This document shows, in pieces, positions 53,565-63,820 of a DNA stretch of 64,000 bases. Made by a program: the position numbers and the translations under genes. The DNA lies in contig NC_080543.1 of the NCBI RefSeq assembly GCF_028640845.1, positions 13,282,358 to 13,346,357 on the forward strand, read 5' to 3'. The notes under the pieces are model-generated. The model worked only from the letters and a program-made list of their open reading frames with translations. It was not told where the DNA came from and ran no database searches. Source of the stretch: Ahaetulla prasina (taxonomy: Eukaryota > Chordata > Lepidosauria > Squamata > Colubridae). How positions within the stretch are numbered: the stretch's first letter is position 1; each line of letters begins with the position of its first letter.

Positions 53565-53960
53565 ACAAGGAATTTGTCTTGGTGCATATGCTCTCAGTGT
53601 ACATAAAAGAAAAGATACGTTCATCAAGGTACAACATTTACAACACAAATGATGGTCAATATATCAATACAAATCATAAGGATTGCCAGCAACAAAGTTA
53701 CAGTCATACAGTCATAAGTGGAAAGAGATGGGTGATGGGAACGATGAGAAGATTAATAGTAGTGCAGATTTAGTAAATAGTCTGACAGTGTTGAGGGAAT
53801 TATTTGTTTAGCAGAGTGATGGCCTTCGGGAAAAAACTGTTCTTGTGTCTAGTTGTTCTGGTGTGCAGTGCTCTATAGCGTCGTTTTGAGGGTAGGAGTT
53901 GAAACAGTTTATGTCCAGGATGTGAGGGGTCTGTAGATATTTTCACAGCCCTCTTTCATT
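53565..53960 (-). mobile_element. Rex1-like LINE 3' end, antisense
   Basis: Complement of 33290-33700, including 'GGTGCATATGCTCTCAGTGT', 'GTTTAGCAGAGTGATGGCCT', 'GTGCAGTGCTCTATAGCGTC'. It lacks the very last bases of the tail. Confidence 0.8.
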
Positions 53961-54059
53961 TCATTTCATCTTTATTATTATTTTTTACAAATAATTCAGG
54001 GTGGTGAACACATCCAACAGACCCTCTTCCTGCTATTTCCCCCCAAAACAACAACCCTG

Positions 54060-54935
54060 TAATACAAAGTTTGTTTTCAAAAGGCAACTGGACTTTCTTT
54101 GTTCTTTTTTCATTGAAAATGTTTTGCTTTTCATCTAAGAAGCTTCTCCAGTTCTGACTGAATGGTGGGGAAGGGAAGGGAAATATCTTTGCAGATATTT
54201 GGTTGTTAGCACTCTCTCTGAGAGTCGTTGAGGACACTTGGAGGATTATCTGTACCCTCAGTTCCAAGAAGTCCCCACACCCAAATACACCCTTATCTGT
54301 ACCGTGAGGCTACAGATAAACCAGTGGTGAAATGCTACCAGTTCGCACCAGTTCAAGCGAACCGGTAGCAATAAAAACTACTGGTTCAGGTGAATCGGTA
54401 GTAAAAAGAAAAAGCTACCGGTTCCTCCGAACCGGTATTTCCGATGATCAGCTGTGCCGCGCGATTTAAAATCACTAGAATGCAGGAAATCCTGCTTTCT
54501 AGTGAATCTAAATCGCACAGCTTATCCCCCCTCTCACTGTTCTACTTACCTTCCCAAGTCTCCTTTTGGTGCATAGTGCGCATGCGCATGCTCGCAGCAT
54601 GTTTTTGGTGTGCACTGTGCATGCAGTGTATGTTTGACACACAACGTGTATGCGCGCATGTTTGCGCAGCCAGCAAACTGGTAGCAAACCAGTTCAGATA
54701 TCACCACTGAGATAAATCCCCAAGTGCCCTCAATGACTCTCAGAGAGCTAATGACCGACCATCAAAGTGCTAATTTCCAGATGATTGCAAAGAATATAGA
54801 TCCTTCCATTCTCCATCGTTTAGTCAGAACTGAAGAAGCTTTCTTGAAATGTCTTCAAGAAAACAAACAAAAAAAAGACCAGTTGCCTTTTGAAAAGCAC
54901 CCTTGGGACAACTATGACTGAGAATCTCCATAGAA
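54060..54935. mobile_element. Penelope-like inverted ends (type B), split by a MITE
   Basis: The minus-oriented arm (54060-54300) has the CTGGAGA-stem-AAAAC hammerhead-like order (CTGGAGA complement at about 54145). The plus-oriented arm (54720-54935) has CTGAAGA at about 54829 with a shortened stem. 'CTCTGAGAGTCGTTGAGG' and its complement show they are inverted partners. The MITE 54322-54709 lies at the centre. Confidence 0.55.
54322..54709 (+). mobile_element. 388-bp hAT MITE
   Basis: CAGTGGTGAAATGCTACC...CAGATATCACCACTG is flanked by AGATAAAC (54314-54321) and AGATAAAT (54710-54717). It contains GCGCATGCGCATGC and further CATGCGCGC motifs near 54580-54660. Confidence 0.85.
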
Positions 54936-54944
54936 AATAACCCG

Positions 54945-55205
54945 GTAAGGTGAGCTCAGAGTGAGTGACTGGCCCAAAGTCATCTAGCCAGCTTTCATGG
55001 CTAAAAGAGGACTTGTGTTATGTATTTGAATTTTTGGAGGGAAATTTGGGCGGGAAAAAGCTTTGCTGGGTTCTCACAATAAACTTAAGAGCTGTTGTCA
55101 CCAATGACTGTCTCCTGCCTCCTCATTGCCCGAACTTAACAACTTGATTTCATGGTCTCCCATTGTATGCCTAGTGCCTTAACCTCTAGTCCAAAGTGGG
55201 CTAGT
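54945..55205 (+). mobile_element. MIR-like SINE split by a short LTR
   Basis: 'GAGTGACTGGCCCAAAGTCA' and, after the LTR, 'TTTCATGGTCTCCCATTGTA' and 'CTAGTGCCTTAACC' follow the order of a MIR-type tRNA SINE. Confidence 0.5.
55016..55141 (+). mobile_element. Short solo LTR, 126 bp
   Basis: TGTTATG...CTTAACA lies between exact ACTTG duplications (55011-55015, 55142-55146), with AATAAAC at about 55078. It is much shorter than the other LTRs here, and may be an internal deletion or a small-LTR family. Confidence 0.6.
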
Positions 55206-55724
55206 GTCAAGCTTCGAAAGCTGCTTTTCGCCATTGCAACTATTAATCACTTCTCAGCTTGCCAACAAACAATTCAGGGAGGGAAGAGGGAGTTGGAATG
55301 TAAGTTCCAGACATCAAGATGCCAGCTGTGAGAACCAAGGATGTTTTGTGCAGGTCTTTATCAGAGCCAAAAACACCTTCTCACAACACTACCAGGAGAC
55401 TCAGTTGGACAATGTGACCTGATCTAATTGGCAGGAGAGAGAAGCTGAACTTTAACTATGTCAGTTTGCGCGGGAAATGGTCAGATCTAGTTTTGCCCTT
55501 GTTGATGCCGAAATAATGTACTCAAAAACGTTTTGCATTAAGAGACTGGATTGTCTTGGCCGTGCTTGCTTTGGTTCGTCGGTCAGAACTTTGACAGCTA
55601 GTGCATTAGTATACGGGACTTTCAAAAAGTTTTTAAAAGTTGGAAGAAAATTCCCAGCCATTCCCCATATTTTAGAAAGCAAGTGCAACCCTCGTCCACC
55701 CTGATCACTATTATATATATGAGA
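55206..55724. other. Unassigned stretch, possibly upstream Penelope-like sequence
   Basis: The plus frame 55477-55704 leads to the hammerhead-like segment at 55725 but shows no RT or GIY-YIG motif. No function is proposed. Confidence 0.3.
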
Positions 55725-55790
55725 CCTCGTCGAAACGTCACCAAGATACTTTCAACCTTACACGGGGAAGACCTGAATACGCCAAGACCT
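55725..55790 (+). mobile_element. Penelope-like end (type A), partial
   Basis: 'GACCTCGTCGAAACGTCACC' and 'CCTTACACGGGGAAGACC' match the end of the palindrome arm at 11225-11294. It keeps GAAACGTC, the presumed ancestral form of GAAACGTT there. A CA repeat follows at 55792-55812. Confidence 0.5.
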
Positions 55791-55812
55791 ACATACACAC
55801 ACACACACACAC

Positions 55813-56735
55813 ACTCATTCATTCATTCCATCCAAACTATTAATAATGCAAACTAGGCATCTAGGCACAGAGCAGCAATTATAGCAAGTTTCCTAAACTT
55901 CTCAAAGAATCTGCTGCAAAGAAAAAAAAGGAAAGAACCGCAACAAAACAAAATAGTCAGAAAGGAAGAAAAGGAGGAAGGGGGGGGAAGTCTCATTTCC
56001 CCACAGAAATCAGTCTTTCAAGAAGAAGGTGTGCAGGAAGGAATTAAGTCAACGCTGTAGAAGCTGAATAGAAGTAAATTTAGAATGCATGAGGGCACAG
56101 GGGAGGTGGGGGGGAGGCGTTGTGACGAAAGGCAGGACAAAAAAAAAAGAGAGAGAGATATCTGAGCAAACGTTAAGTCTGCATTGAAAAGGCAGCTTGG
56201 ATTGATACAAGTGATCAATGGGGGCAGAGGTGCAGGAGCCCATGATTAGACAAAACCTCTCCTTTGGGTGGGATCCAGATCGGCAGCTGAACAGCTGCGC
56301 GTGTAAAACAAAACTCCTGATTAATAAAGGAAGGAGAGCCAGGTGTAATCATCTCCGTCTTACGTTCTGAATGCACAAATTGGGCTAGTCAACATCTCTG
56401 GGAAATCATACGGCGTATACACCGTGGAATAGGTTTCAGGTGTTGAGATGGCACGCAGGGTTTTTTTTTCTCCTATTCGCTGTGGGCACGTTTGGAAAGG
56501 GTAGATCTGAAAAAACAGTCTTGGCAAGCCAAATTTTTTGGGTTGTTGGTTGTTGTTTTTTTACATTTAAAGTGGGAATAATATTGAAATTTGTGCCTTC
56601 CTGGTCCAGATATCAAAGCTAAGTGACTCCTAATGCTCATTTCCTCAGAAATTAGGACTCTATAGCCCTTGGACTAGGATGGCAAAGTGAACTGGAGAAG
56701 ATCTCATCATCATCATCACAGCAACAACAACAACA
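55813..56735. other. Unassigned, mostly unique stretch
   Basis: A-rich and G-rich short runs (55920-56000, 56101-56155). No gene or repeat is recognised. Confidence 0.4.
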
Positions 56736-56737
56736 AC

Positions 56738-57211
56738 AACAGAGTTGGAAGGGACCTTGGAGGCCTTCTAGTCCAACCCCCTGCCCAGGCAGGAAACTCT
56801 ACCACTTCAGACAAATGGTTATCCAACACTTTCTTAATTTTTTCCAGTGTTGGAGCATTCACAGCTTCTGCAGGCAAGTTGTTCCACTGATTAATTGTTC
56901 TCACTGTCAGAAAATACCTCCTTAGTTCTAGGTTGCTTCTCTCCTTGATTAGTTTCCACCCATTGCTTCTTGTTCTACCCTCAGGTGCTTTGGAGAATAG
57001 TTTGACTCCCTCTTCTTTGTGGCAGCCCCTGAGATATTGGAACACTACTATCATGTCTCCCCTAGTCCTTCTTTTCATTAAAGTAGACATACCCAGTTCC
57101 TGCAACTGTTCTTTATATGTTTTATCCTCCAGTCCCCTAATCATCTTGGTTGCTCTTCTCTGCACTCTTTCTAGAGTCTCAACATCTTTTTTACATCATG
57201 GTGACCAAAAC
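56738..57211 (-). mobile_element. CR1 LINE 3' part, antisense
   Basis: The minus frame 56716-57165 runs '[20 protein letters not shown]' to 'LPAEAVNAPTLEKI'. The CR1 tail is preceded by an AAC/ATC microsatellite (56706-56740). Confidence 0.9.
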
Positions 57212-57236
57212 TCTGCTCATCACCATTCCTGTAGGA

Positions 57237-57723
57237 CAGGGGTGTCAAAGTGAAGGCCCGTGGGACAGATCCGGCCCACGAGGTGGTTAGATCTGGCCCG
57301 CAGGGCTGCCATGGAAGCAGGGAAGGACCAGCTTGTGGTACCTCAGCCTGGCCCTCTGTCTGTCTTTGTTCCAGTTTCCACCCTGGTCTGGGGTGAAATC
57401 TAAAAATTCTCCCTACCTGTTCTGTGGGCGTGGCTTGGTGGCCAGGTGATTGGGTGGACGTGGCCAATAACAATAGATAATAAAAATAATTAACAAAAGT
57501 ACACAAAACAATAAGAGGTACCAAAAACTAACTTTCACACTTTAAACACACACACACACACACACACACACAATGCAACACAATTGACTCACACACAATG
57601 TAAAAGCAGCTGCACTTCACCCAAAATGGCCCCTGCAACAAGCAGGAACCTCACACAGCCACAAAAAGCTCAAAAACCAACTTTCACACTTTACCCACAC
57701 AGAACACAACACAACACAACTGA

Positions 57724-57758
<35 letters not shown>

Positions 57759-58245
57759 TGCCACATACAGCTTTGTGAGATTTTATGTGTTTGTGCAGTT
57801 AGAGTGAAACACTACAGAAACACACCAAATCTCAGAAAGCTACACAAATGTTTTATTTTATTATTTTCCCGAAAGAAGCAGCAAGCTGCCAAATAGGCAA
57901 GTGGGGACTGGGCGATTGGGTGTGCATGGGTGAGGGGACAGGGATTTTTGCTACCGATTCTCTGAACTACCCACCCCCATCACTACTGGATTGCCCGATC
58001 TGGTCTGAACCAGGAGCATTTCACCACTGATCCTGGTCCCACCCACTTCTCTCAAAGACACTTCTATCCCTCCCAGGCCTGCCCGATCCCCCACAGGGCC
58101 CATCCTTATGTGAGCAACATTGAGCTGACCACGCCCAACCTGGCCACACCCACCCATTGGGCCATGACCACCCAGCCACGCCCACCTTTCCCCCACACAC
58201 ACAAAGTCGATGCGGCCCTCAATGAAATTGAGTTTGACACCCCTG
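57237..58245 (+). mobile_element. hAT element (GTGTCAAA family) with a nested hAT
   Basis: CAGGGGTGTCAAAGTGAAGG...AGTTTGACACCCCTG. Possible decayed duplications are CTGTAGGA and TTGTAAAA. It is interrupted at 57388-58029. Confidence 0.7.
57388..58029 (+). mobile_element. Nested hAT element, 642 bp
   Basis: CTGGGGTGAAATCTAAAAA...GAGCATTTCACCACTG is flanked by ACCCTGGT (57380-57387) and ATCCTGGT (58030-58037). It is a shorter relative of 22557-23733 and contains (CA)n and (TC)n(AC)n runs. Confidence 0.75.
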
Positions 58246-58325
58246 TTGTAAAAGAAGCAGAGGCAGAGCCAAGGGCTGGAGTCAAGAGAGTAATCAGTCT
58301 GGAGTCATTACATTGCCACAAGTGG

Positions 58326-58475
58326 GCCTCTGGTGGCTCAGACTGCTAGGACAGTCTGTTATTTATTTATTTATTTTTTTATTCAAAAAGTTTTACAGAA
58401 AATTTCCCCCCCTCCCCCCCCCCCTCCCTTCACAACCCCCCTCCCCCCCCCTGACTTCCCAGAATGAGCACAAGG
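58326..58475. mobile_element. SINE head fragment followed by an antisense L1 tail
   Basis: 58326-58362 is a tRNA-SINE head (CCTCTGGTGGCTCAGACTGC). 58363-58475 is T-rich, with ATTCAAAAAGTTTTACAG and C-rich runs, the complement of the L1 3' UTR seen at 42830-42932. Confidence 0.5.
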
Positions 58476-58477
58476 TA

Positions 58478-58640
58478 TAGTTAAAAATTTGCTCAGGCAA
58501 ACACCTAGGATTTGCATTTCCCCTTTTGCCTACCAAGCCAGGCTATGACCCCTACATGACCCCCATAGGAATCCAGAAGGTATAAAAACCCACCCACTCT
58601 AAACTTCATTTTGTCCGCTGTCCCAGAATCACATGCCTCT
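58478..58640 (+). mobile_element. LTR-like unit (family 2), central part with TATA box
   Basis: Close copy of 9965-10130, including TATAAAAA at 58581-58588 and 'TTGTCCGCTGTCCCAGAATC'. It is cut by or joined to the SINE at 58636. Confidence 0.6.
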
Positions 58641-58895
58641 GGTGGCTCAACAGACTAAGCAGTCTGTTATTTAACACAGCTGCTTGCAATTACTGCAGGT
58701 TCAAATCCCACCAGGCCCAAGGTTGACTCAGCCTTCCATCCTTTATAAAGTAGGTAAAATGAGGACCCAGATTGTTGGGGGGGCAATAAGTTGACTTTGT
58801 AAATATACAAATAGAATGAGACTATTGCCTTATACACTGTAAGCCGCCCTGAGTCTTCGGAGAAGGGCGAGATATAAATGCAAATTAAAAAAAAA
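58636..58895 (+). mobile_element. tRNA-derived SINE with L2-like tail
   Basis: Sense copy: CCTCTGGTGGCTCAACAGAC head, GGTTCAAATCCC B box (about 58699), then the CCGCCCTGAGTCTTCGGAGA tail and poly-A-like end. Confidence 0.75.
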
Positions 58896-60345
58896 AGTGA
58901 TCCCACCCCCTGAACTCCATTAACTGCTATCTAGCATCAATTTAGTACTAGTTGACTAGATCGTTGTTCCCTAGGCTTGAACAATAAAGCTTCTAAGCTG
59001 CAACTTAGCGTATGGTCCTGATCTTTTGCGCCTGACAATTCCAGACACATTTCTTGGTGAGATGTTTACTGCTGACACAAAGCAGGCCCTGCCTTTTCTG
59101 ACACTGCACGGAAATAATTTCTGATAAAAGCTGACATTTTGAGGGAGAAGTCTGCCAAAACAGCATAAGCTCTAAACTAAGACCGACATATATATATATA
59201 TATAAAAATAATAATACCTGCTCAAAATTTCCAAGAAAACTTGGTTATGCCTGATATTTTTGATCTATGGTCCCATTCATTTTGTACTTTCATCCCATCC
59301 AGTGAAATCCTTGACCTCTTCCAAATAAACGCATTCAGCCTCTAAAATTTTGCCCATCCCTCATCTTGGCTATGAACCTACTGAAAAAAAAAAAAAGGTG
59401 CTTTCGTGAGACCACGTCTGTTCGTTCAGAATTCTGTTTCTCAAAGGAGACAGCCAGATGTTTCCCAGTGTTTCCAAGCAGGGCCCGGACAAAATGATTC
59501 CTGTTGTTATTCCTTGCAACAGGCAATTTGAAGGCATGCTGCATCCAACCCAGGCGTAGCACTCCATGAATTTATCCACCACCACCTTAAAGCCAACTAT
59601 GATAATAGCAATACCACACCTGGCGGCAATGAATTTTGAAGATTAATTGTGTGTTTTGTGAAGAAATTGTTCTTTGTCTTCTCTAACTGTCCTTCCAGTC
59701 AGCTTCATCAAATGACCTCTGACATTAAAGCTGTAAGAAAAGAACACAAACTTCTCTCTGTCCAATTTCTTCGGGCCACGCATGATCTCTCACAGCACAA
59801 TCAATTCCTGATCGCTGGTGTTACTTTGAACTTGGGGGGGGGGAAACCAACAACTTGAGATTCAGTGATTTTGTTGTTGTTGTTTTTGCGTTGTTGTACT
59901 AAAGGAAATCTTTTCAGCCACCACTTTGAATGTAGTGGCATAAAACCAGGACAGGTTGCGTTAGCAGCACACACAGACACACAAAACGATATGCATGCGT
60001 GTCTTTGACTCCAGCAAATTCGTCCTAGCTCTTAGTTCATTTTTGGCAAAGATGCTGCCTGGCCCACGAGACAAGTCAGTTTTGAGATCATTTGTTTGGT
60101 TTTAATTTTCCATCTGTCATGATGTGTGGGAGGATAAGAATGGTGTGTTAACTTCTCAAGCAGGAGACTATTTCTGGAACCAGATTTGACCTGCAGTAAA
60201 TAATAGGTTCGCACTGAGCTACTGTTAGATTAGTAGCACAGCGTAATGCAGGTCAGATGGAAATATGCAAGGATATAAAATAAATAGCCACTACTATTCT
60301 GTCTAGGAGCACAGAAGATATTAAAGCTTCTGTGGAGACATTATA
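58896..60345. other. Mostly unique stretch, no gene found
   Basis: 58915-59035 includes AACAATAAAGC and 'GCGCCTGACA', which could be an LTR 3' end. The rest is unrecognised. Confidence 0.35.
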
Positions 60346-60347
60346 TA

Positions 60348-60703
60348 GTGGACACGGTGGCTCAATGGCTAAGACACTGAGCTTGTTGATCGAAAGGTCG
60401 GCAGTTCAGTGGTTCAAATCCCTAGTGCCACGTAATGGGGTGAGCTCCTGTTACTTGTCCCAGCTTCTGCCAACCTAGCAGTTCGAAAGCACGTAAAAAA
60501 TGCAAGTAGAAAAATAGGGACCACCTTTGGTGGGAAGGGACCAGTGTTCCATGCACCTTTGGCATTTAGTCATGCTGGCCACATGACCACAGATACAATT
60601 TAGGACAGTGCTGGCTCTTCGGCTTTGAAACAGAAATGAGCACCACCCCCTAGAGTCGGGAATGACTATCATATATGTGCAAAGGGAACCTTTACCGTTA
60701 CCT
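60348..60703 (+). mobile_element. Sauria SINE, full length
   Basis: GTGGACACGGTGGCTCAATG head, GGTTCAAATCCC B box (about 60411), 'GCTTCTGCCAACCTAGCAGT' core, GAGCACCACCCCCTAGAGTC, and a GGGAACCTTTACC tail. Confidence 0.9.
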
Positions 60704-60825
60704 ATTCTAGAGTAGAAATGCAGTTTTATCTGCCCTCTTATCATGCTGGAGTGGCTAGGAGAACTTCCATTACAAACTGTGGACTATTTCTATTGTGTCA
60801 CTTTCTGATGTGGCCTCACCTATTG

Positions 60826-61571
60826 CCCTGACCTTGTGTAAAGCCCCTGCCCCCACATCAAAGAATGAAATATTTTGGGGAATATTAAAAGTGGCAGAAC
60901 AGTATATTTCCCGAAAAGGAGAAATGGAGAAACATGTTTTTAGAGGCAGGAAGCAGCCCCCAGTCTTTCTTGATAGCCTACAGCAGATGCCCATTAAGAA
61001 TAGAATAGAATAGAATAGAATAGAATAGAATAGAATAGAATAGAATAGAATAGAATAGAATAGAATAGAATAGAATAGAATAGAATTTTTTTTTATTGGC
61101 CAAGTGTGATTGGACACACAAGGAATTTGTCTTGGTGCATATGCATCCTGGTCCAGCCTGTTCACAAAACTTCTTCACCTCCAGGTGATGGGATTAAAGA
61201 CAGGACATGAAACAATACCTGTCTATTAAGAAAGGCGATAGGTAATAGGATAAAATCAATTACACATGCCTGACAGGATTAGGACTAAGGAAGTGATAAT
61301 TAAGACCCATCATAAGCCTTTGCGAAACAAGTAAAACCAATCAAATAATAAAAACACACAAAGCAACCCTTCAGATTACAAAAAACTGTAAAAAACTATA
61401 AAAGCCCATGTAAAACGAAACCAATTTATAAGCTGTCTCAAAACCTCACCCTATGTGTGTGTGTGTGTGTGTGTGTTGGTTCTGCTCTCAATAAACAGTC
61501 TTTCTTTCCAATCAGCCTCCATATTATTTCCAGTGTCTTTCTCCCAGCTTGGAACGGAACCAACTTACACA
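60826..61571 (+). mobile_element. LTR-like unit (family 2) interrupted by a LINE tail
   Basis: 60845-60970 and 61370-61571 match 9752-9880 and 10060-10220. CTATAAAAGCC at about 61397 and CAATAAACAG at about 61489 keep the TATA/poly-A order. The AGAAT microsatellite plus Rex1-like tail lies inside. Confidence 0.55.
60996..61145 (-). mobile_element. (AGAAT)n and Rex1-like LINE stub, antisense
   Basis: About 18 AGAAT units (60996-61086), then 'TTGGCCAAGTGTGATTGGAC' and 'CTTGGTGCATATGC'. Only about 55 bp of LINE are present. Confidence 0.85.
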
Positions 61572-61594
61572 CTGATTAGCTCATGATTTGGCTA

Positions 61595-62165
61595 TAGGTA
61601 GTTCTCAACTTAAGACTGTAATGGAGCCTGCCAACTACAGTCATGATTCATGATGGTTGCAAAGTGGATCACCATGTGACCGATTTTGCAACCTCTTGTT
61701 GCGGCAGTTGTAAAGCAGACAAGCGGGCCGTTGAGAAAACCCATTGTTTGCTATAACAATAGCTTATGTATCACTGCACAGTGCTTTACAGCCCTCTCTA
61801 AACAGCTGACAGAGTCAGCCTATTGCCGACAACAATCTGGGTCCTCATTTTACCAACCTTGGAAGGATGCAAGGCTGAGTCAACCTTAAACTGGTCAGGA
61901 TCGAACTCCTGGCATTTTTGCTGAACGCCAGAAGTAAATGCTGGTTTTCACCAAAAACCTTGTCAATTGTGTGGTCATGTTTCTGGAGAATGTTGCAAAT
62001 CACCTTAAATGCAGGCCGATTGATGAGTACCCGAAATGTGGTCACATGGCCAAGGGGAGAGGTGGCCATCAGAACTTCTGAAACTAGGTCATAAGTACCT
62101 TTTGGGAAGGGAGGTGTTTCTGTTGTAACTATGAACAAGTGACTGGCCATAAGCTGAACTACCTG
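61595..62165 (+). mobile_element. Tigger-like element split by a SINE
   Basis: Left end TAGGTAGTTCTCAACTTAA, right end AAGCTGAACTACCTG followed by TA. The SINE fragment occupies about 61760-61918. Confidence 0.6.
61760..61918 (-). mobile_element. tRNA-derived SINE (second type), antisense
   Basis: 'GGTCCTCATTTTACCAACCT', 'AAGGCTGAGTCAACCTTAAA' and 'GATCGAACTCCTGGC' (B-box complement) match the complement of 32795-32910. Confidence 0.65.
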
Positions 62166-62566
62166 TATTAAAATGGACCGTACAGGGGCAGGCTCTTAAA
62201 GATGTTAGGAAAATTGCAGCAAGTCCAGGTGACAACCAGTTAGGAGCATTTTGGTGGGACCATGAAAAAGCTCTGCTGGCTTAGCTCCATTAATTTCCAA
62301 TACTCTTCCATAGGTCATGCCCTTTGACTTAAGCCACAGTTGGTTTCTTTTCTGCTGTAGTTGTTCATCCAGGGGATGTAATCAGATAAGGGCCTTCTAC
62401 TGCTACCCTGCAAAGATATCATCTGGTAGGGGTCAAAACTGTCAAGAAGGTGGCCATAACAACATCAAAGCTTCATCTCTTTTCTACATGTGTAGCCTGG
62501 ACAACTATGGTGGAATGTAGCCTGGAGTCCCAGGAGAGAAGGGCTGCCTCCTAGAGGGCAAAGAAG
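62166..62566. other. Unassigned stretch
   Basis: No feature is recognised. Confidence 0.4.
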
Positions 62567-62574
62567 GAGCAGAC

Positions 62575-62777
62575 CAGTGGTGGCATTCAGCTGGTTCTAT
62601 CCGGTTCAGGCGAACCAGTAGAGGCGGCTGCAGGAGGCTCCACTCACCGAACTGGATGTCATCACCTCCTGTTTTTTAATGTTCTGCACATGCACGGAAG
62701 GCTCTGCGCATGTGCAGAGGTGGCACGTGCGCTCATATTTGCGAACTGGTAGCAAAGGTAAGTGAATACCAGCCCTG
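62575..62777 (+). mobile_element. 203-bp hAT MITE with perfect 8-bp duplication
   Basis: CAGTGGTGGCATTCAGC...GTGAATACCAGCCCTG is flanked by GAGCAGAC (62567-62574, 62778-62785). It is the CATGCGC-rich class, like 9042. Confidence 0.85.
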
Positions 62778-63007
62778 GAGCAGACCCTGGAATGTTTGGT
62801 AGCAGGAAGAGGATTAAGACAGAATATATCTACAGTTATGCTTTGATGGCATAATGGCAAGATTCTGTCTGTGGGCAAATAACAACAAAGAAACTACTTA
62901 AAAGTAACTCAACACGTTGTTCTTGCTTCCTGGAGCCTGACAGTAACAGCCATAAAAAGCATTGGAGCTTCAAAGATGTATTCGCAATTGCGATCTTGAC
63001 TTTTTAG

Positions 63008-63820
63008 TCAAGAGCCTCAGTGGTGCAGTGGTTAGAGTGCTGTAGTGCAGGCCACTTCTGCTGACTATCGGCTGCCTGCAATTCGGCAGTTCAAATCCCA
63101 CCAGGCTCAAGGTTGGACTCAGCCTTCCATCCTTCCGAGGTGGGTAAATGTTGTGTCTCGCCCGCTCCCCCTGCTGCAGCCGGGCCCCTCTTATCTCCTG
63201 CCGGATGCTGATAGTTCGGAAGAATGTCCTGGCATGCCTCCAGGCCCCAGCCCTGGCACCACGCCCGGACAGGCCGAGCAAGACAAAGGGCCTGACGTGC
63301 CTTCAGCCCCCAGTCCTGGCACCATGCCCAGGCAAACGGAGCAACTAAACCCCTCCCCCACAGCATGTGAGCCTGAAGAATGTGAGGCCAGTCATGAGCT
63401 AGGATTGCCAACAGCTGAAGGCTGGAAAGATCCTCGCTTCCGGAGAGTTGAGAGGCGACGTCAGCAAAAGGAAGGGGGGGCAGGCCTGGATAAGTGCTGA
63501 GTCATGGAGCCACACCCCATGGCCTATATAAAGGAACTGCTTTCTGGCATTCTCTGAGTCAGGCAAAGTCTAACTTGGATTGCTGAAGTCACTTCCTGGT
63601 CTCCTGCCTGCCTTGAGAACTCTGATAGGACTTTGGCAGAGCTGCAGAGGCACGCTTGATACGGACTTCCCCGACCCGGCCGTCAGCGGAGGAGTGGGAC
63701 ACAACAGTAAAATGAGGACCCAGATTGTTGAGGGCAATAGGCTGACTCTGTAAAAACCATTTACAGAGGGCTGTAAAGCACTATAAAGCAATATACAAGT
63801 CTAAGTGCAATTGCTATTAG
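63008..63820 (+). mobile_element. tRNA-derived SINE (second type), split by a solo LTR
   Basis: 63008-63148 has the head (GTGGTGCAGTGGTTAGAGTG) and B box GTTCAAATCCC. 63707-63820 has the rest (ATGAGGACCCAGATTGTTG, 'AAGCAATATACAAGTCTAAG', TATTGCTATT). Joining occurs at GTAAA. Confidence 0.8.
63149..63706 (+). mobile_element. Solo LTR (copy C), sense orientation
   Basis: TGTTGTGTC...GACACAACA lies between exact GTAAA duplications (63144-63148, 63707-63711). AP-1-type TGAGTCA lies at 63498-63504 and again near 63556, with TATATAAA at 63525-63532. There are two diverged copies of the ~54-bp unit (about 63238-63335). This copy best shows the promoter layout of the family. The 151-codon frame through it has no retroviral domain. 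Confidence 0.9.
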
